A stretch of DNA of 64,000 nucleotides. Source: Pseudopedobacter sp965218985 (GTDB lineage: Bacteria > Bacteroidota > Bacteroidia > Sphingobacteriales > Sphingobacteriaceae). The notes under the pieces were generated by a model that was not told the DNA's origin, made no database searches, and saw only the letters and a program-made list of their open reading frames with translations. The stretch covers positions 186,001 to 250,000 of the forward strand of contig CBDCMP010000004.1 of NCBI GenBank assembly GCA_965218985.1, read 5' to 3'. A program made the translations under genes and the position numbers. Below are positions 37,774-46,451 of the stretch, in pieces. How positions within the stretch are numbered: the stretch's first letter is position 1; each line of letters begins with the position of its first letter.

Positions 37774-39645
37774 GTGTGCCTTGAATGGTAAATATAAATC
37801 TTTTCTTGAAGAAATTTAAGAAAAGACCCAGAGGGTGCAAGTCCCTTATTCGCCGGGGTAACGCCTGGAAGAATTAGCAAGTCGCAAGGTGGTTTGTCGT
37901 GAGGCATGCACTGAAGTAAGCGAGCCTGCAAACGTCTGCACTGACGAACAGAAACTGGATACGAGGCATAATTGAGTGGATGAGGTGGCACAGCACACCG
38001 AAGTCCGAGGAGAACCAAAAGCTCAAGGATGTAGATTCAGCAGGAGTAGACAGAAGGGTGTTTACCTTACCGAGGGAGGTCTCTTAGGTTACGAGTTAAC
38101 CACAAAGAGAAGTCAGCAGAGGTCATATTACTTGGTGTAACGAGGTGCCAGCAAACGGCACAGGTCTCACAGACAAGGAAGGACCGAACGTAAATTGGTT
38201 CTTAATCCACGGGGAACTGCGCAAGCAATAGCCCCGTAGAAGCGGAACAGTAAGAATTGATTGTAGAACAAAAAGCAAGGAAAATTGATTGCACAAGTAT
38301 TACGTCCCCAAAACTTGCAAAAGGCATTACAACAAGTGATAGCCAATAAAGGAAGTGCAGGCATCGATGGATTAAAAACCACCGAGTTAAAAGACTATGT
38401 ACAGAAACATAGGGAAGCACTACTGGAAACAATAAAAGGGAACAAATACCTGCCACAATCAATTATGGGAGTGGAGATACCCAAAGGCGGAGGAAAACTT
38501 CGATTATTGGGTATTCCCACGGTTGTAGACCGTCTGCTACAACAAGCCGTATCACAAGTTCTGATGCCAAAGTTCGAGAATGAATTCCATGAAAACAGCT
38601 ATGGTCTCAGGCCCTACAAAAATGCTAGGACAGCAGTGGGGAAAGCACTGAGCAACATTCATGAAGGTTATAGCCACATCGTGGCTATCGATCTGGAAAC
38701 ATTCTTTGACGGGGTAGACCACTGCCTGCTACTGAACCTGATCTACCGCAAGGTAAAATGCCCTGTTATGCTACGGTTAATCCGTAAATGGTTGCGAACC
38801 CCGATACAAATTAAAGGCAGATTAGTAAAACGAAGAAAAGGAGTGCCACAAGGCAGTCCACTTAGTCCACTACTTTCCAATATCCTGCTCAATGAGCTGG
38901 ACAAAGAACTGGAAAGGAGAAAGCTAAGATCTGTGCGCTATGCCGATGATTTCAGTATCTATTGCAGAATCCCCTCTGACGCGAAACTGGCAGGCAAAGC
39001 CATTACCAGATACTTGGTAAACAAGCTAAAGCTGAAAGTGAACAAGTCAAAGAGCGGGATAGTAAGACCGGTGAAGTTTACGATACTGGGCTTTACGTTT
39101 GCACCCACGTACCAAAAAGGGGCAAAAGGGCAATGTCAGCCAACGGTAGGAGAAAAAGCATGGGCAAAGCTGAAAGAGAAGTTGAAGGCAGTGACGCGGA
39201 AAACGTTGCCCAAAAGTCTGGCAGAACGCATCGTTAAGATAAACGAGATCACCCGGGGCTGGCTCACCTATTTTAAGGGGGGCGGCATCTTAGGTAAACT
39301 GCGGGATGTGGGCGGCTGGCTGCGCAACCGCCTGCGCTATTGCACCTGGACGGATTGGAAGAAGCCCGAACGTAAACGGAAAAACCTGATACGTTTAGGG
39401 GTGGATGCCGACCATGCTTATGCATGGAGCAGGACAAGGAAAGGGGGATGGCGCATAGCGCAGAGCCCGATTCTTGATACGACCACCACTGTTAAACGGC
39501 TAAAGCAGAAAGGCTACATCCCAATGTTGGAGATCTACACAAAACTCAACCCGTCAGTCTACGAACCGCCGTATACGAGACCCGCACGTACGGTGGTGTG
39601 AGAGGCGCACTCTGTCAGGTTTCTGGCAGGGCCGTCTACTCGATT
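37774..39645 (+). mobile_element. group II intron
   Basis: Retroelement with a structured RNA of about 500 nt (5' GTGTGCC, the GUGYG start, at 37774), a reverse-transcriptase gene, and a 3' end with domain V at about 39564-39602: ACCGCCGTA pairs with TACGGTGGT around a bulged top stem. Domain VI follows (CTCTGTCAGG...CCTGCCAGA-like) and the bulged branch-point A is likely 39638, putting the 3' end near 39645. The boundaries are approximate because the exons are not an interrupted recognisable gene. Confidence 0.75.
38285..39601 (+). CDS. ltrA: group II intron reverse transcriptase/maturase
   Basis: A 438-residue intron-encoded protein from a TTG start (no nearer ATG keeps the N-terminus). 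RT domain: GSAGIDGL, RLLGIPTVVDRLLQQA, SYGLRP, LETFFDGVDH, GVPQGSPLSPLLSNI and the catalytic RYADDF around residue 220; maturase domain X follows from about 300 (ITRGWLTYFKGGG). No C-terminal HNH endonuclease. The final dozen codons (EPPYTRPARTVV) are encoded by domain V itself, so coding and catalytic RNA overlap. Frame intact. Confidence 0.93.
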   Translation: MIAQVLRPQNLQKALQQVIANKGSAGIDGLKTTELKDYVQKHREALLETIKGNKYLPQSIMGVEIPKGGGKLRLLGIPTVVDRLLQQAVSQVLMPKFENEFHENSYGLRPYKNARTAVGKALSNIHEGYSHIVAIDLETFFDGVDHCLLLNLIYRKVKCPVMLRLIRKWLRTPIQIKGRLVKRRKGVPQGSPLSPLLSNILLNELDKELERRKLRSVRYADDFSIYCRIPSDAKLAGKAITRYLVNKLKLKVNKSKSGIVRPVKFTILGFTFAPTYQKGAKGQCQPTVGEKAWAKLKEKLKAVTRKTLPKSLAERIVKINEITRGWLTYFKGGGILGKLRDVGGWLRNRLRYCTWTDWKKPERKRKNLIRLGVDADHAYAWSRTRKGGWRIAQSPILDTTTTVKRLKQKGYIPMLEIYTKLNPSVYEPPYTRPARTVV

Positions 39646-39930
39646 ATGTGTTGCCATGTTTTTTTTTATTTCATTCTGTATCTTCTTTTTACAAGTAGAA
39701 AAAGTTCAAGATGTAGAACTTTGGTCGATTTTAAAAACTTGATTTTTTGAAAATTTATTCTGTAATTAATTTGCTGTTTGACATCTACTTATTATTTTAG
39801 TATGTTTTTTATTTCGGTTCAAAACTTTGCAACCTATTTATAAATGCTTTTTTCTTTTTTTGGTAGATATCAAAACTTACATCCGATTTCTCATTTTCCA
39901 CTATTTTCAATCTCTTTTGGTTTGATTCCT
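39646..39930. other. AT-rich spacer between intron and IS200-like element
   Basis: About 285 bp, very AT-rich, no open frame. The left end of the IS200-like element probably lies in its last part. Confidence 0.4.
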
Positions 39931-39966
39931 CGAAGCTCTGCTTCGATTTTTTTGTAATTTAGTTAT

Positions 39967-40413
39967 GTGAGCAAATATGTCCATAAGAAGCATAATGTAT
40001 CAGTTTTGTTATATCATTTTGTATGTCCAGCAAAATATAGGCGAGTGGTATTGAGTGAAGCAGTTGATGTCAGTCTGAAAGAAATTTGTGTTGAGATTTC
40101 TAAACGTTATGATATAATTTTCATTGAAATTGGTACAGATAAAGACCATGTTCATTTTCTGATTCAGAGTGTACCTATTGAAAGTCCGACAAAAATAATT
40201 AGAACTGTAAAAAGTATAACAGCGAAAGAGATTTTCAAAAGGCATCCTGAGGTTAAACTGAAGTTGTGGGGTGGAGAATTTTGGTCAAAAGGATTTTATG
40301 TTAACACGGTTGGAAAACATGGAGATGAGAGTACAATTCAGAATTATGTAAAGTCTCAAGGAAAAGCAGAAGAATATAAAAAAATACACAGTCAACAGTT
40401 AGCAATGTTCTAA
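39967..40413 (+). CDS. tnpA: IS200-family HUH transposase TnpA
   Basis: A 148-residue single-strand transposase. The HUH metal site is D-H-V-H (DKDHVHFLIQS, near residue 60) and the nucleophilic Tyr is in IQNYVKSQGKAEEY near residue 130. Other family hallmarks: YHFVCPAKYRRVVLS and FWSKGFYVNTVG. GTG start at 39967. Frame intact. Transcription into the esterase gene behind it would be stopped by the right-end hairpin. Confidence 0.92.
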   Translation: MSKYVHKKHNVSVLLYHFVCPAKYRRVVLSEAVDVSLKEICVEISKRYDIIFIEIGTDKDHVHFLIQSVPIESPTKIIRTVKSITAKEIFKRHPEVKLKLWGGEFWSKGFYVNTVGKHGDESTIQNYVKSQGKAEEYKKIHSQQLAMF

Positions 40414-41565
40414 TACCTCTGGGGCTCTGCCCCGAGGTATTTTCATTCCATTTTGGTATGATAATTTTGCCTTTAGTTTATCATCAATTGACTGATAAAA
40501 TTCTCCTAAACTATCATATAGGTTTGAGTCATTTGGATAAAGTTGAATAGTATATTCTAAAACTTCAATACCTTCTTTTGTCATATTTGAATAAAAACAA
40601 TTATATGCTAAATGATTTGCGTCTTCAATTGTTGGTAGTTTAAGTCCTGTTGATTGTGAAGAATTTTTGTAAAATTCTTGGAAGTTGGCTATAAAATTAT
40701 ATTTATTTGAATAAAAGCTTTTAGATGTTTCATCAATTGTTAATTGCTCATTAAGTTTTACAAACCCTTTAAAGATTCCTTCCAATGGTGTCAATGCGTG
40801 GCTATTATTATTTAATTCGTTAACACTCCAATTTGGTTTCTGAATATTCATGTTTTCAAGGATTTTTCTCATTTTTTCTGTGCTTGGAGAAAATCTGTCT
40901 TCAAGTTCATCCCCTTTACCGTGAGCAATATAAATAAACTTATTACTTAGATTGTCTTTGTTTTTTATTGCTTTAAAAGAGTTAAGTATTTGTTCATTAT
41001 CGTAATAATAATTTGGACTTATTGCTATCAAAGCGTCGAACATTTTGGGATAGTCGATTAAAGAATAAGTGATAAAACTTGCTCCTAATGAATGACCAAT
41101 AGCTATGTTATATGAGTTAGAACGAAATCTTTTTTCTACTAGTGGAATCACTTCTTTATCTAAATATTCCAACATTAAATCTGCACCTCCTAATTTAGCA
41201 TTTGACCCATAAATTTGGAAAGGTTGGTCGGTTTTGTTTTTTGGTAAAAACTCAAATCTTCGGTCTTTACTCTCAATGCCAACGAATATTACAGGACTTA
41301 TAAAATGATTTGAAGCACTTTTTAAATAATTGTAGGTAGCGATTAAATAATTGAAGAAGTCATTTGATTGTGCATCAAATAAGTAAACTACTTTGTATTT
41401 TCTGTTGGGAAATTTGTCATATTGATTTGGGAGAAGAACTTTAATTTCTCTTGTGTCATTAAAAATTTTTGAATTTATTTCAATCTTTTGTGTTTCACTA
41501 TTTTGCGCATTTGCAAGATGAGTAATTGAAATTATTAGTAAGAATAAGGAGAAGAATTTTTTCAT
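40399..41565 (-). CDS. alpha/beta-hydrolase esterase, C-terminus replaced by IS end
   Basis: A 388-residue secreted esterase (esterase D/Fes-like). Signal peptide to about residue 20 (THLANAQ), nucleophile Ser159 in GHSLGAS, and a likely catalytic His256 in NNSHALTP. Residues 300-375 hold TPR-like helices. The last twelve residues (PRGRAPEVLEHC) are encoded by the IS200 right-end hairpin and the end of tnpA, so the natural 3' end has been lost. Enzyme function may survive because the catalytic residues are well upstream. Confidence 0.75.
   Translation of the reverse strand: MKKFFSLFLLIISITHLANAQNSETQKIEINSKIFNDTREIKVLLPNQYDKFPNRKYKVVYLFDAQSNDFFNYLIATYNYLKSASNHFISPVIFVGIESKDRRFEFLPKNKTDQPFQIYGSNAKLGGADLMLEYLDKEVIPLVEKRFRSNSYNIAIGHSLGASFITYSLIDYPKMFDALIAISPNYYYDNEQILNSFKAIKNKDNLSNKFIYIAHGKGDELEDRFSPSTEKMRKILENMNIQKPNWSVNELNNNSHALTPLEGIFKGFVKLNEQLTIDETSKSFYSNKYNFIANFQEFYKNSSQSTGLKLPTIEDANHLAYNCFYSNMTKEGIEVLEYTIQLYPNDSNLYDSLGEFYQSIDDKLKAKLSYQNGMKIPRGRAPEVLEHC
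40412..40441. terminator. IS200 right-end hairpin, also a possible bidirectional terminator
   Basis: 8-bp outer stem (AATACCTC/GAGGTATT) and 5-bp GGGGC/GCCCC inner stem with TCT loop, then TTTCATT. It separates the convergent tnpA and esterase genes and overlaps the esterase 3' end. Confidence 0.6.
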
Positions 41566-41797
41566 TTTTTGATTATTTTGTGTTTATAAAGACGAATAAA
41601 TACTTTTAGAGTTACATTTAATTCATGTGATTTTTTTTAATTGTCGGTCTGTAATTCGATTTATTTACGGTAGCCGATTTCAGTCGTTTTTATGGTTACA
41701 CCTAACTTGTATATATGTCTTATAAATCCCCTCTAACACTCCATTTCTGGTTGGCTTGTGGGGGGGGTTATTGTATGATTGCTCCAAGATATCAATT
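41566..41797. other. intergenic region with a run of eight G
   Basis: Upstream of the esterase. Contains GGTTACACCTAAC near 41700, like the motif at 35951, and eight consecutive G at 41760-41767. No promoter identified. Confidence 0.35.
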
Positions 41798-42397
41798 TTA
41801 TAAATCATCGAAAGGGCTTTTTACATTTTGTAAACTTTTGGTACTCACATGGGTGTAAATCTCGGTGGTCTTGCTGCTTTTATGACCTAATATTTCTTGG
41901 ATGTAGCGCAAATCAGTTCCGCTTTCTAATAAATGCGTAGCATAACTATGCATCAGCCAATGCAGGCTTACTGGTTTCCTGATTTTTACTTTCTCAACCG
42001 CTTGTTTTAGCACCTCGCCCAGACTTCTTTCATCATATTTTGTTCCCGCTTTGCGGCCTTCAAATAAATAGGCAAGAGGTTTGTGCGTTTTATAATACTC
42101 CCTTAAAAGCACTAAAATATTTGGCGATAGTGGCGCAATCCGATCTTTCTTGCCCTTTCCTTGTTTGATGATCACTACATTTCTTTTGCTATCGATCTCA
42201 TTGGGCTTTAGGTTAAGCAGTTCGCTCCTTCTTAAACCACAGCTATAAATTAAACTCAGCATTGTTTTGTGTTTGATATTACTATGTGCATTCAGGATTT
42301 TCTTAACCTCCTCTTTGCTCAAAACATTAGGCAACCTTTCCTTTTTAGGGCGATAAATTTTTTCAAGCTGTATAGCCGTTTGCTTTATGGTCCGCGG
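41798..42397 (-). pseudogene. tyrosine recombinase (integrase), 5'-truncated
   Basis: Catalytic domain only. The frame is open from 42397 (an in-frame stop at 42398-42400 precedes it) and reads IYRPKKERLPNVLSKEEV, the usual join between the two recombinase domains, so the N-terminal core-binding domain is missing. Catalytic positions: Arg in CGLRRSEL, Lys in GKGKKDR, then LHWLMHSYATHLLE, where the second catalytic Arg (normally HxLRH) is Met, and the HxxTTEIYTHV Tyr box is intact. The translated part from TTG 42334 is 178 residues. Both the truncation and the Arg-to-Met change argue it is inactive; it is probably the remnant of the integrase that brought in this region. Confidence 0.8.
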
Positions 42398-43050
42398 CTA
42401 TGAGCGGAGAGATTGTGAAATAAATGATAGATATATTTCTATCAATTACTTCATTAGGCCATTACGCCAAGGCTTGCCGTCCCTCTTTAGCGGGACACCT
42501 CAAGTCCTTTTTTCCTTGATGAAAAAAGAACGAAAAAAATCAAGGCTTCAGAACCTTTGTTCGGATAGCCTAAATAAATCTTTATATCGCAATCCAAGCC
42601 GTGTGAATGGTCTTGCGATCATGAATGTAGGTGCAGCACTTTTGCGGATTGCTCGGACGGTGCTTTTCGAAAGGCTTTGCGACAAGATTTATTTGACTTT
42701 CCTTCCAAATCTTCTGAGCCGGACCTGCCGGGTGGCTCTGCTTTGGGGCTTTGCCGGGTGGTTTGCAGGGAGGAAAGGTTGATTGGAATGCTGATTTTCA
42801 TTTGGACGACAGGACAATCGGCAATGGCTTTTCGGCACCGTCTTGTTCCGCCTTGGCGGTTGCGGCAATGAAGGAAAGGGTTGAAGCATTTTCTTTCACA
42901 GCAAGCGGCGCAGCGTCGTCGTTTATTCAGTCAATTATGATTTTTTTATGACCTTCATGCATTCGCTTCGCTCAAGATGTTACTTTTTTGCTAAAGAAAA
43001 CTGCGTCAGCAATCTTGAGGGCCTAAAAATACAATTTATGGAATCGAAAA
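42398..43050. other. non-coding stretch downstream of the integrase remnant
   Basis: About 650 bp of mixed composition; several long stop-free frames occur on both strands but none looks like protein. Contains a TCAAGTCC...TCTTGATGAAAA type sequence near 42505-42545 related to one at 44715-44760. Confidence 0.4.
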
Positions 43051-43225
43051 AAGTAATAGGCCTCTGCGCCCATTTGCGGGAGATTTTAAATCCTTCGATG
43101 GACAAGGGATTCAAATCCCTTTATTTTTTAAGTTCCGTATGTGCAAGCTAACAGCTGGAACAACTGGGTTGAAAATCCCCTTTATTTAAGAGTGCCAGAT
43201 GCGCAGGCTAACATTTGGAACAGCA
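43051..43225. repeat. partial copies of the palindrome-rich repeat
   Basis: 43051-43160 matches the 3' half of copies A/B (CTCTGCGCCCATTTGCGGGAG, then AAGGGATTCAAATCCCTTT and AAGTTCCG), and 43172-43225 is a shorter fragment (AAAATCCCCTTTATTTAAG, then CAGATGCGCAGGCTAACATT). Same orientation as the copies at 29.9-30.4 kb. Confidence 0.75.
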
Positions 43226-43271
43226 GGATAGGCAGGGACAAGCAATTGCTTATAGCTGTTGTGTGCAGTTT

Positions 43272-43454
43272 TTATTCGGTTATTCTCTTCTTCAAATCCA
43301 TTCTCTCGTGCAGTATCCTCGTTATCTCAACATAATTTAGGTCCAGGTTAAAATGCTGCTCGCACCAGAGGGCGAAATCAGTTTCCAGATCATCGGCCTC
43401 CAGGGCCAAGTCTTCATCAGAGCGGGCATAAAGTGCAGCGGCGAGTTGTTGCAT
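43272..43454 (-). CDS. small acidic protein, unknown
   Basis: A 60-residue frame with protein-like content: amphipathic and acidic (SDEDLALEADDLETDFALW), then HFNLDLNYVEITRILHERM. The frame stays open upstream of the ATG and reads DKYNFNALGM, so the true start may be a little earlier. No known family recognised. It lies between the repeat and a LytTR regulator transcribed the other way. Confidence 0.4.
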   Translation of the reverse strand: MQQLAAALYARSDEDLALEADDLETDFALWCEQHFNLDLNYVEITRILHERMDLKKRITE

Positions 43455-43652
43455 GCCCAGGGCATTGAAATTGTATTTATCAATCGTATTTGTTTTTCAG
43501 GCTAAATTAGCGGGGGTCCTCCGCAAGACCAATATGTGGGGAAGTATCATTCCTGAATGGTAGATTCGATGTCCTGAACTGTATTTATTAGATATTGTAA
43601 TAATTTTACTTAAAATGAAAATTTGGTATATTCGTTCTTCAAACTTATCCTG
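43455..43652. other. divergent intergenic region before the LytTR gene
   Basis: 198 bp, AT-rich, between the small acidic protein (-) and the LytTR gene (+). Nothing definite. Confidence 0.35.
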
Positions 43653-44504
43653 ATGAGAACAAATGCTGTCTTTTATCCTGCGCACAGGAATCGTATTTCT
43701 GTATACTGGAGATTATTCATTGCGGTTGCAGCTGCAAATCACCTGTTGATTGTTCCCCAAACCCGCCCTGTGAGCGAATTGCTGCACATGAAAGGTTTTT
43801 ATATCGCCTTGGCTTTCAGCATCCCCGCAGCCCTGCTGCTCATTGAGCTGGTGGTGAGGATCACGGAATGGCTGGGTGTGCATTGCAGCTGGGAAGGCAA
43901 TGTGCTGAAGAGGGTGGTCAGTCAGCTGGTATACGGTATCGGGGCGACACTTTTGTTGGATTTCCTTCTGGTATGGGCATATTTCGGCATTTATCATCAG
44001 GATTTTTTTGGCAGCAGTTACCTGCGGGTGGAGTGGCAGATGGTGTTTTATATGCTTTGCGCCCTGAACGGATTGCTGTGTGTGCGCCACTTTGTGGTGC
44101 AGCAGCCAGAACGGATGCGCAAAGCAGTGGCAGACCATGAAGAGCTGCGTGACTATATTTGGGTGAGCAGGGGCAATAAAAGGTGCCAGGTGGCGATGGA
44201 GGAGATTGTATGCTTTTGCAATGAGTCTCATATAGGCTATGTGATTTTAAAGACCGGTGAGGTGTGGCACACCCCTTACCTGATGAAAGATCTGGAACGG
44301 CAGCTGTGCCCTGCATTTGGTTACCGGATCAATCGTTCTGTATTGCTGAACTGGACCGCCATTAAGGGATTTGAAAACACTAAAAATATGCAGGCGGTGA
44401 TCATCCTGCGCTATCCGCAGGAAGCTGCGCACTTTAATCTGCTGGTGAGCAGAGAACGTTTCAGAAAATTTAAAGCGATGTACACCAAAGTAAATTCAGG
44501 ATGA
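43653..44504 (+). CDS. membrane-bound LytTR-family DNA-binding regulator
   Basis: A 283-residue protein from ATG 43653. The N-terminal half has four hydrophobic segments (around 15-35, 45-70, 90-115 and 125-145), and the C-terminal ~100 residues are a LytTR domain (VAMEEIVCFCNES, GEVWHTPYLMKDLERQL, YRINRSVLLNWTAIKGFE). Bacteroidota LytTR proteins of this layout are one-component regulators anchored in the inner membrane. The base composition is visibly more GC-rich than its neighbours, which suggests recent acquisition. Confidence 0.82.
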   Translation: MRTNAVFYPAHRNRISVYWRLFIAVAAANHLLIVPQTRPVSELLHMKGFYIALAFSIPAALLLIELVVRITEWLGVHCSWEGNVLKRVVSQLVYGIGATLLLDFLLVWAYFGIYHQDFFGSSYLRVEWQMVFYMLCALNGLLCVRHFVVQQPERMRKAVADHEELRDYIWVSRGNKRCQVAMEEIVCFCNESHIGYVILKTGEVWHTPYLMKDLERQLCPAFGYRINRSVLLNWTAIKGFENTKNMQAVIILRYPQEAAHFNLLVSRERFRKFKAMYTKVNSG

Positions 44505-45211
44505 TGTTGCAGTGAAATGATCGCCGTTATCGCTCTCTGTTTATGGTTTTTTATCAAACTTCAGCTTCAAACTACGGCAATGGCGGATTCCCTGCATCAG
44601 CGATTGAGCCTAACCTGCTGGGTGGGTGGAGAGCTTTCCTAATTGATCACTACCCATATCCTCTGAACCCGTCCACAATTTTTTGGCTTTAACGTACAAG
44701 ACTTTCCATCTCTCCTAGCCAGGACTTGCCTCAGTCCCTTTTTCTTGATAAAAAGAGGCTCATTTTGCAAGACCTTGGCCAATTGGAAACTTATTGTCAT
44801 AAAAACCGTAAAACAGGAAGCTTTTTAAGGACGATATAGATTGTGGGGGGTGCTGGATGTTGTGATGTGAATGGGGGACTGTTTATGGATAAAGAAATCA
44901 GGGAAGGTAAGATTTTTCTTTTGCAGGATGCAATGCCGGGAAAAGGAGACCATCCTGATTCAAATTCTTCATCGCATACTTTTCCTTTCTGATAGCTGGT
45001 AAACTGGGGATGGGCGGCTCAAAAGCAAATTAAAACTACCCAGGGCCCGCTGTGGTAAGACCTTTATGACATAAAAAAATTTACTGGTACTTAATTTGTT
45101 AGGAAGAGATAGAGAGTTTTTGTTCTCCATTGTTTAATTTTTAAATTAGAGGGAAGATTTGATCCAGCTGAATCATCCCTGATCGCTGTTTCTGCAGCAT
45201 TGAAAAAAGAT
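44505..45211. other. intergenic region between LytTR and the GAF-PAS gene
   Basis: About 700 bp. No supported gene; a 35-codon frame near 44886 is unlikely. Holds CAGTCCCTTTTTCTTGATAA near 44732-44751, a repeat-like stretch also seen at 42505-42545. Confidence 0.4.
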
Positions 45212-46375
45212 ATGATCAAAGAACTGCTAAATAAGCCGGGCAATGTGAAATATTTCGCCCAACTTGATTTTAAAAAGAATAAAGAGTTACAGGATATTGT
45301 TTCACTTGCTGCGGAGCTGTGCCAAACTCCTGTTGCCCTCCTTACTTTTATGGATGAGGAGGAACAATTGATCAAAGTGAGAATAGGTACTGAGGTGGAG
45401 CGCAACACCCGTGAGCACTCCTTTTGTAAACACCTCACCTCACCTGACAAATTATTGATTGTTCCAAATGCTTCACTTGATGCCCGTTTTGTTAATAACC
45501 CTTTAGTGGTAGGGGCTTCACATATCCGGTTTTATGCCGGTGCGCCGCTTTGTACAGACCAGGGTGAGCTATTAGGGAGTCTCTGTGTATTGAACAATCA
45601 GCCTCAGGAGCTGACCGAAAGGCAACAGCAAATGCTGTTGATACTTTCTAAACAAGCTTACAGACTGATGGAGTTGGAGGTCAATAATCTCTTGTTCAAA
45701 GAAAGAACAGCTGAACTGGAGCAGCAGAAGCTGGAGCTTAGCACCACCTCCAATAAGTTGAGGGCCATATTTGAAAGCACGCCGGATTGTTTCATGCTGC
45801 TTGATAAAAATTTGAATATCATGGCTTACAACAAAAGCCTGGCAGCCTCTATTAAGCAGAATATGAATAAGGAGATAAAAACAGGCATGGATGCAAGAGC
45901 GTTGATCAGTCCGTCATTGGCTTCCATTTATGAAAGAAATTGCAACAGGGCGCTGCTTAGGGGCAAAACCACTGTCAAAGAGATGAAGGTTACCTACACA
46001 GGTGTTGCTTACCTATGGTGGCTGGTGGGCTTTAATCCTGCCTATGACTGTGAAGGTAATATCATCGGGGTCACCGTCAATGCAAAAGACATCACACAAA
46101 GAAAAGCATATGAAGAGCAGGTGATGCATCAGAATGTATCACTTAAAAAAATAGCCTTCATCCAGTCTCACGAAGTACGCAAGCCGTTGGCCAATATCCT
46201 GGGCCTGGTGGCCTTGCTAAAACAACGGGGTTTTAATGATGAAATCCATGATCATCTGGAGACCTCAGCAAAAGAATTGGATCAACGCTTATGTAACGCA
46301 GCCAAACACGCTGAGAATTACGATCCAAAAAAGATTGAGCTGATCATCAGAAAAAGAAAGGCATCGGGCTTTTAG
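45212..46375 (+). CDS. GAF-PAS protein with DHp helices but no ATPase domain
   Basis: A signalling protein of 387 residues from ATG 45212 (a TTG at 45200 is the alternative). Numbered from that TTG: a GAF domain at about 30-165 (VALLTFMDEEEQLIKV, FYAGAPLCTDQGELLGSLCV), a coiled-coil linker (LEQQKLELSTT), a PAS domain at about 186-302 with PAC (VTVNAKDITQRKAYEEQ), then a DHp-like helical hairpin with His324 in FIQSHEVRKPLANILGL. The protein ends some 65 residues later; no N, G1 or G2 box of a kinase ATPase domain exists. So it can sense and perhaps receive phosphate, but cannot autophosphorylate by itself. Convergent with a full histidine kinase. Confidence 0.85.
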   Translation: MIKELLNKPGNVKYFAQLDFKKNKELQDIVSLAAELCQTPVALLTFMDEEEQLIKVRIGTEVERNTREHSFCKHLTSPDKLLIVPNASLDARFVNNPLVVGASHIRFYAGAPLCTDQGELLGSLCVLNNQPQELTERQQQMLLILSKQAYRLMELEVNNLLFKERTAELEQQKLELSTTSNKLRAIFESTPDCFMLLDKNLNIMAYNKSLAASIKQNMNKEIKTGMDARALISPSLASIYERNCNRALLRGKTTVKEMKVTYTGVAYLWWLVGFNPAYDCEGNIIGVTVNAKDITQRKAYEEQVMHQNVSLKKIAFIQSHEVRKPLANILGLVALLKQRGFNDEIHDHLETSAKELDQRLCNAAKHAENYDPKKIELIIRKRKASGF

Positions 46376-46451
46376 AAAAGGTGATTGATGTTGGTTTTAA
46401 GGGGTGAAAGCCATTCGATCCTCTAAAGCTGATCCGGCAACCAAATAGCTG

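Larger units (their letters stand above)
39931..40445 (+). mobile_element. IS200/IS605-family element (tnpA only)
   Basis: A single tnpA gene lies between two hairpins, the usual ends of this family: CGAAGC-TCT-GCTTCG at 39931-39945 on the left, and a long hairpin at 40412-40441 (AATACCTC and GAGGTATT flanking GGGGC-TCT-GCCCC) on the right. No tnpB. Exact cleavage sites were not determined. Confidence 0.75.

Noticed and set aside
41760..41767. run of eight G as a phase-variation tract
   Set aside because: It lies in non-coding sequence with no promoter recognised around it.
42387..42782. 131-codon open frame on the plus strand
   Set aside because: Low-complexity Arg/Ser-rich translation in a region where several frames are open, no family resemblance; overlaps a repeat-like sequence.
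44886..44993. 35-codon frame MDKEIREGK...
   Set aside because: No family resemblance and short; region looks non-coding.
45091..45450. 119-codon frame on the minus strand
   Set aside because: Antisense to the N-terminal GAF region of the GAF-PAS protein, which has clear domain support.
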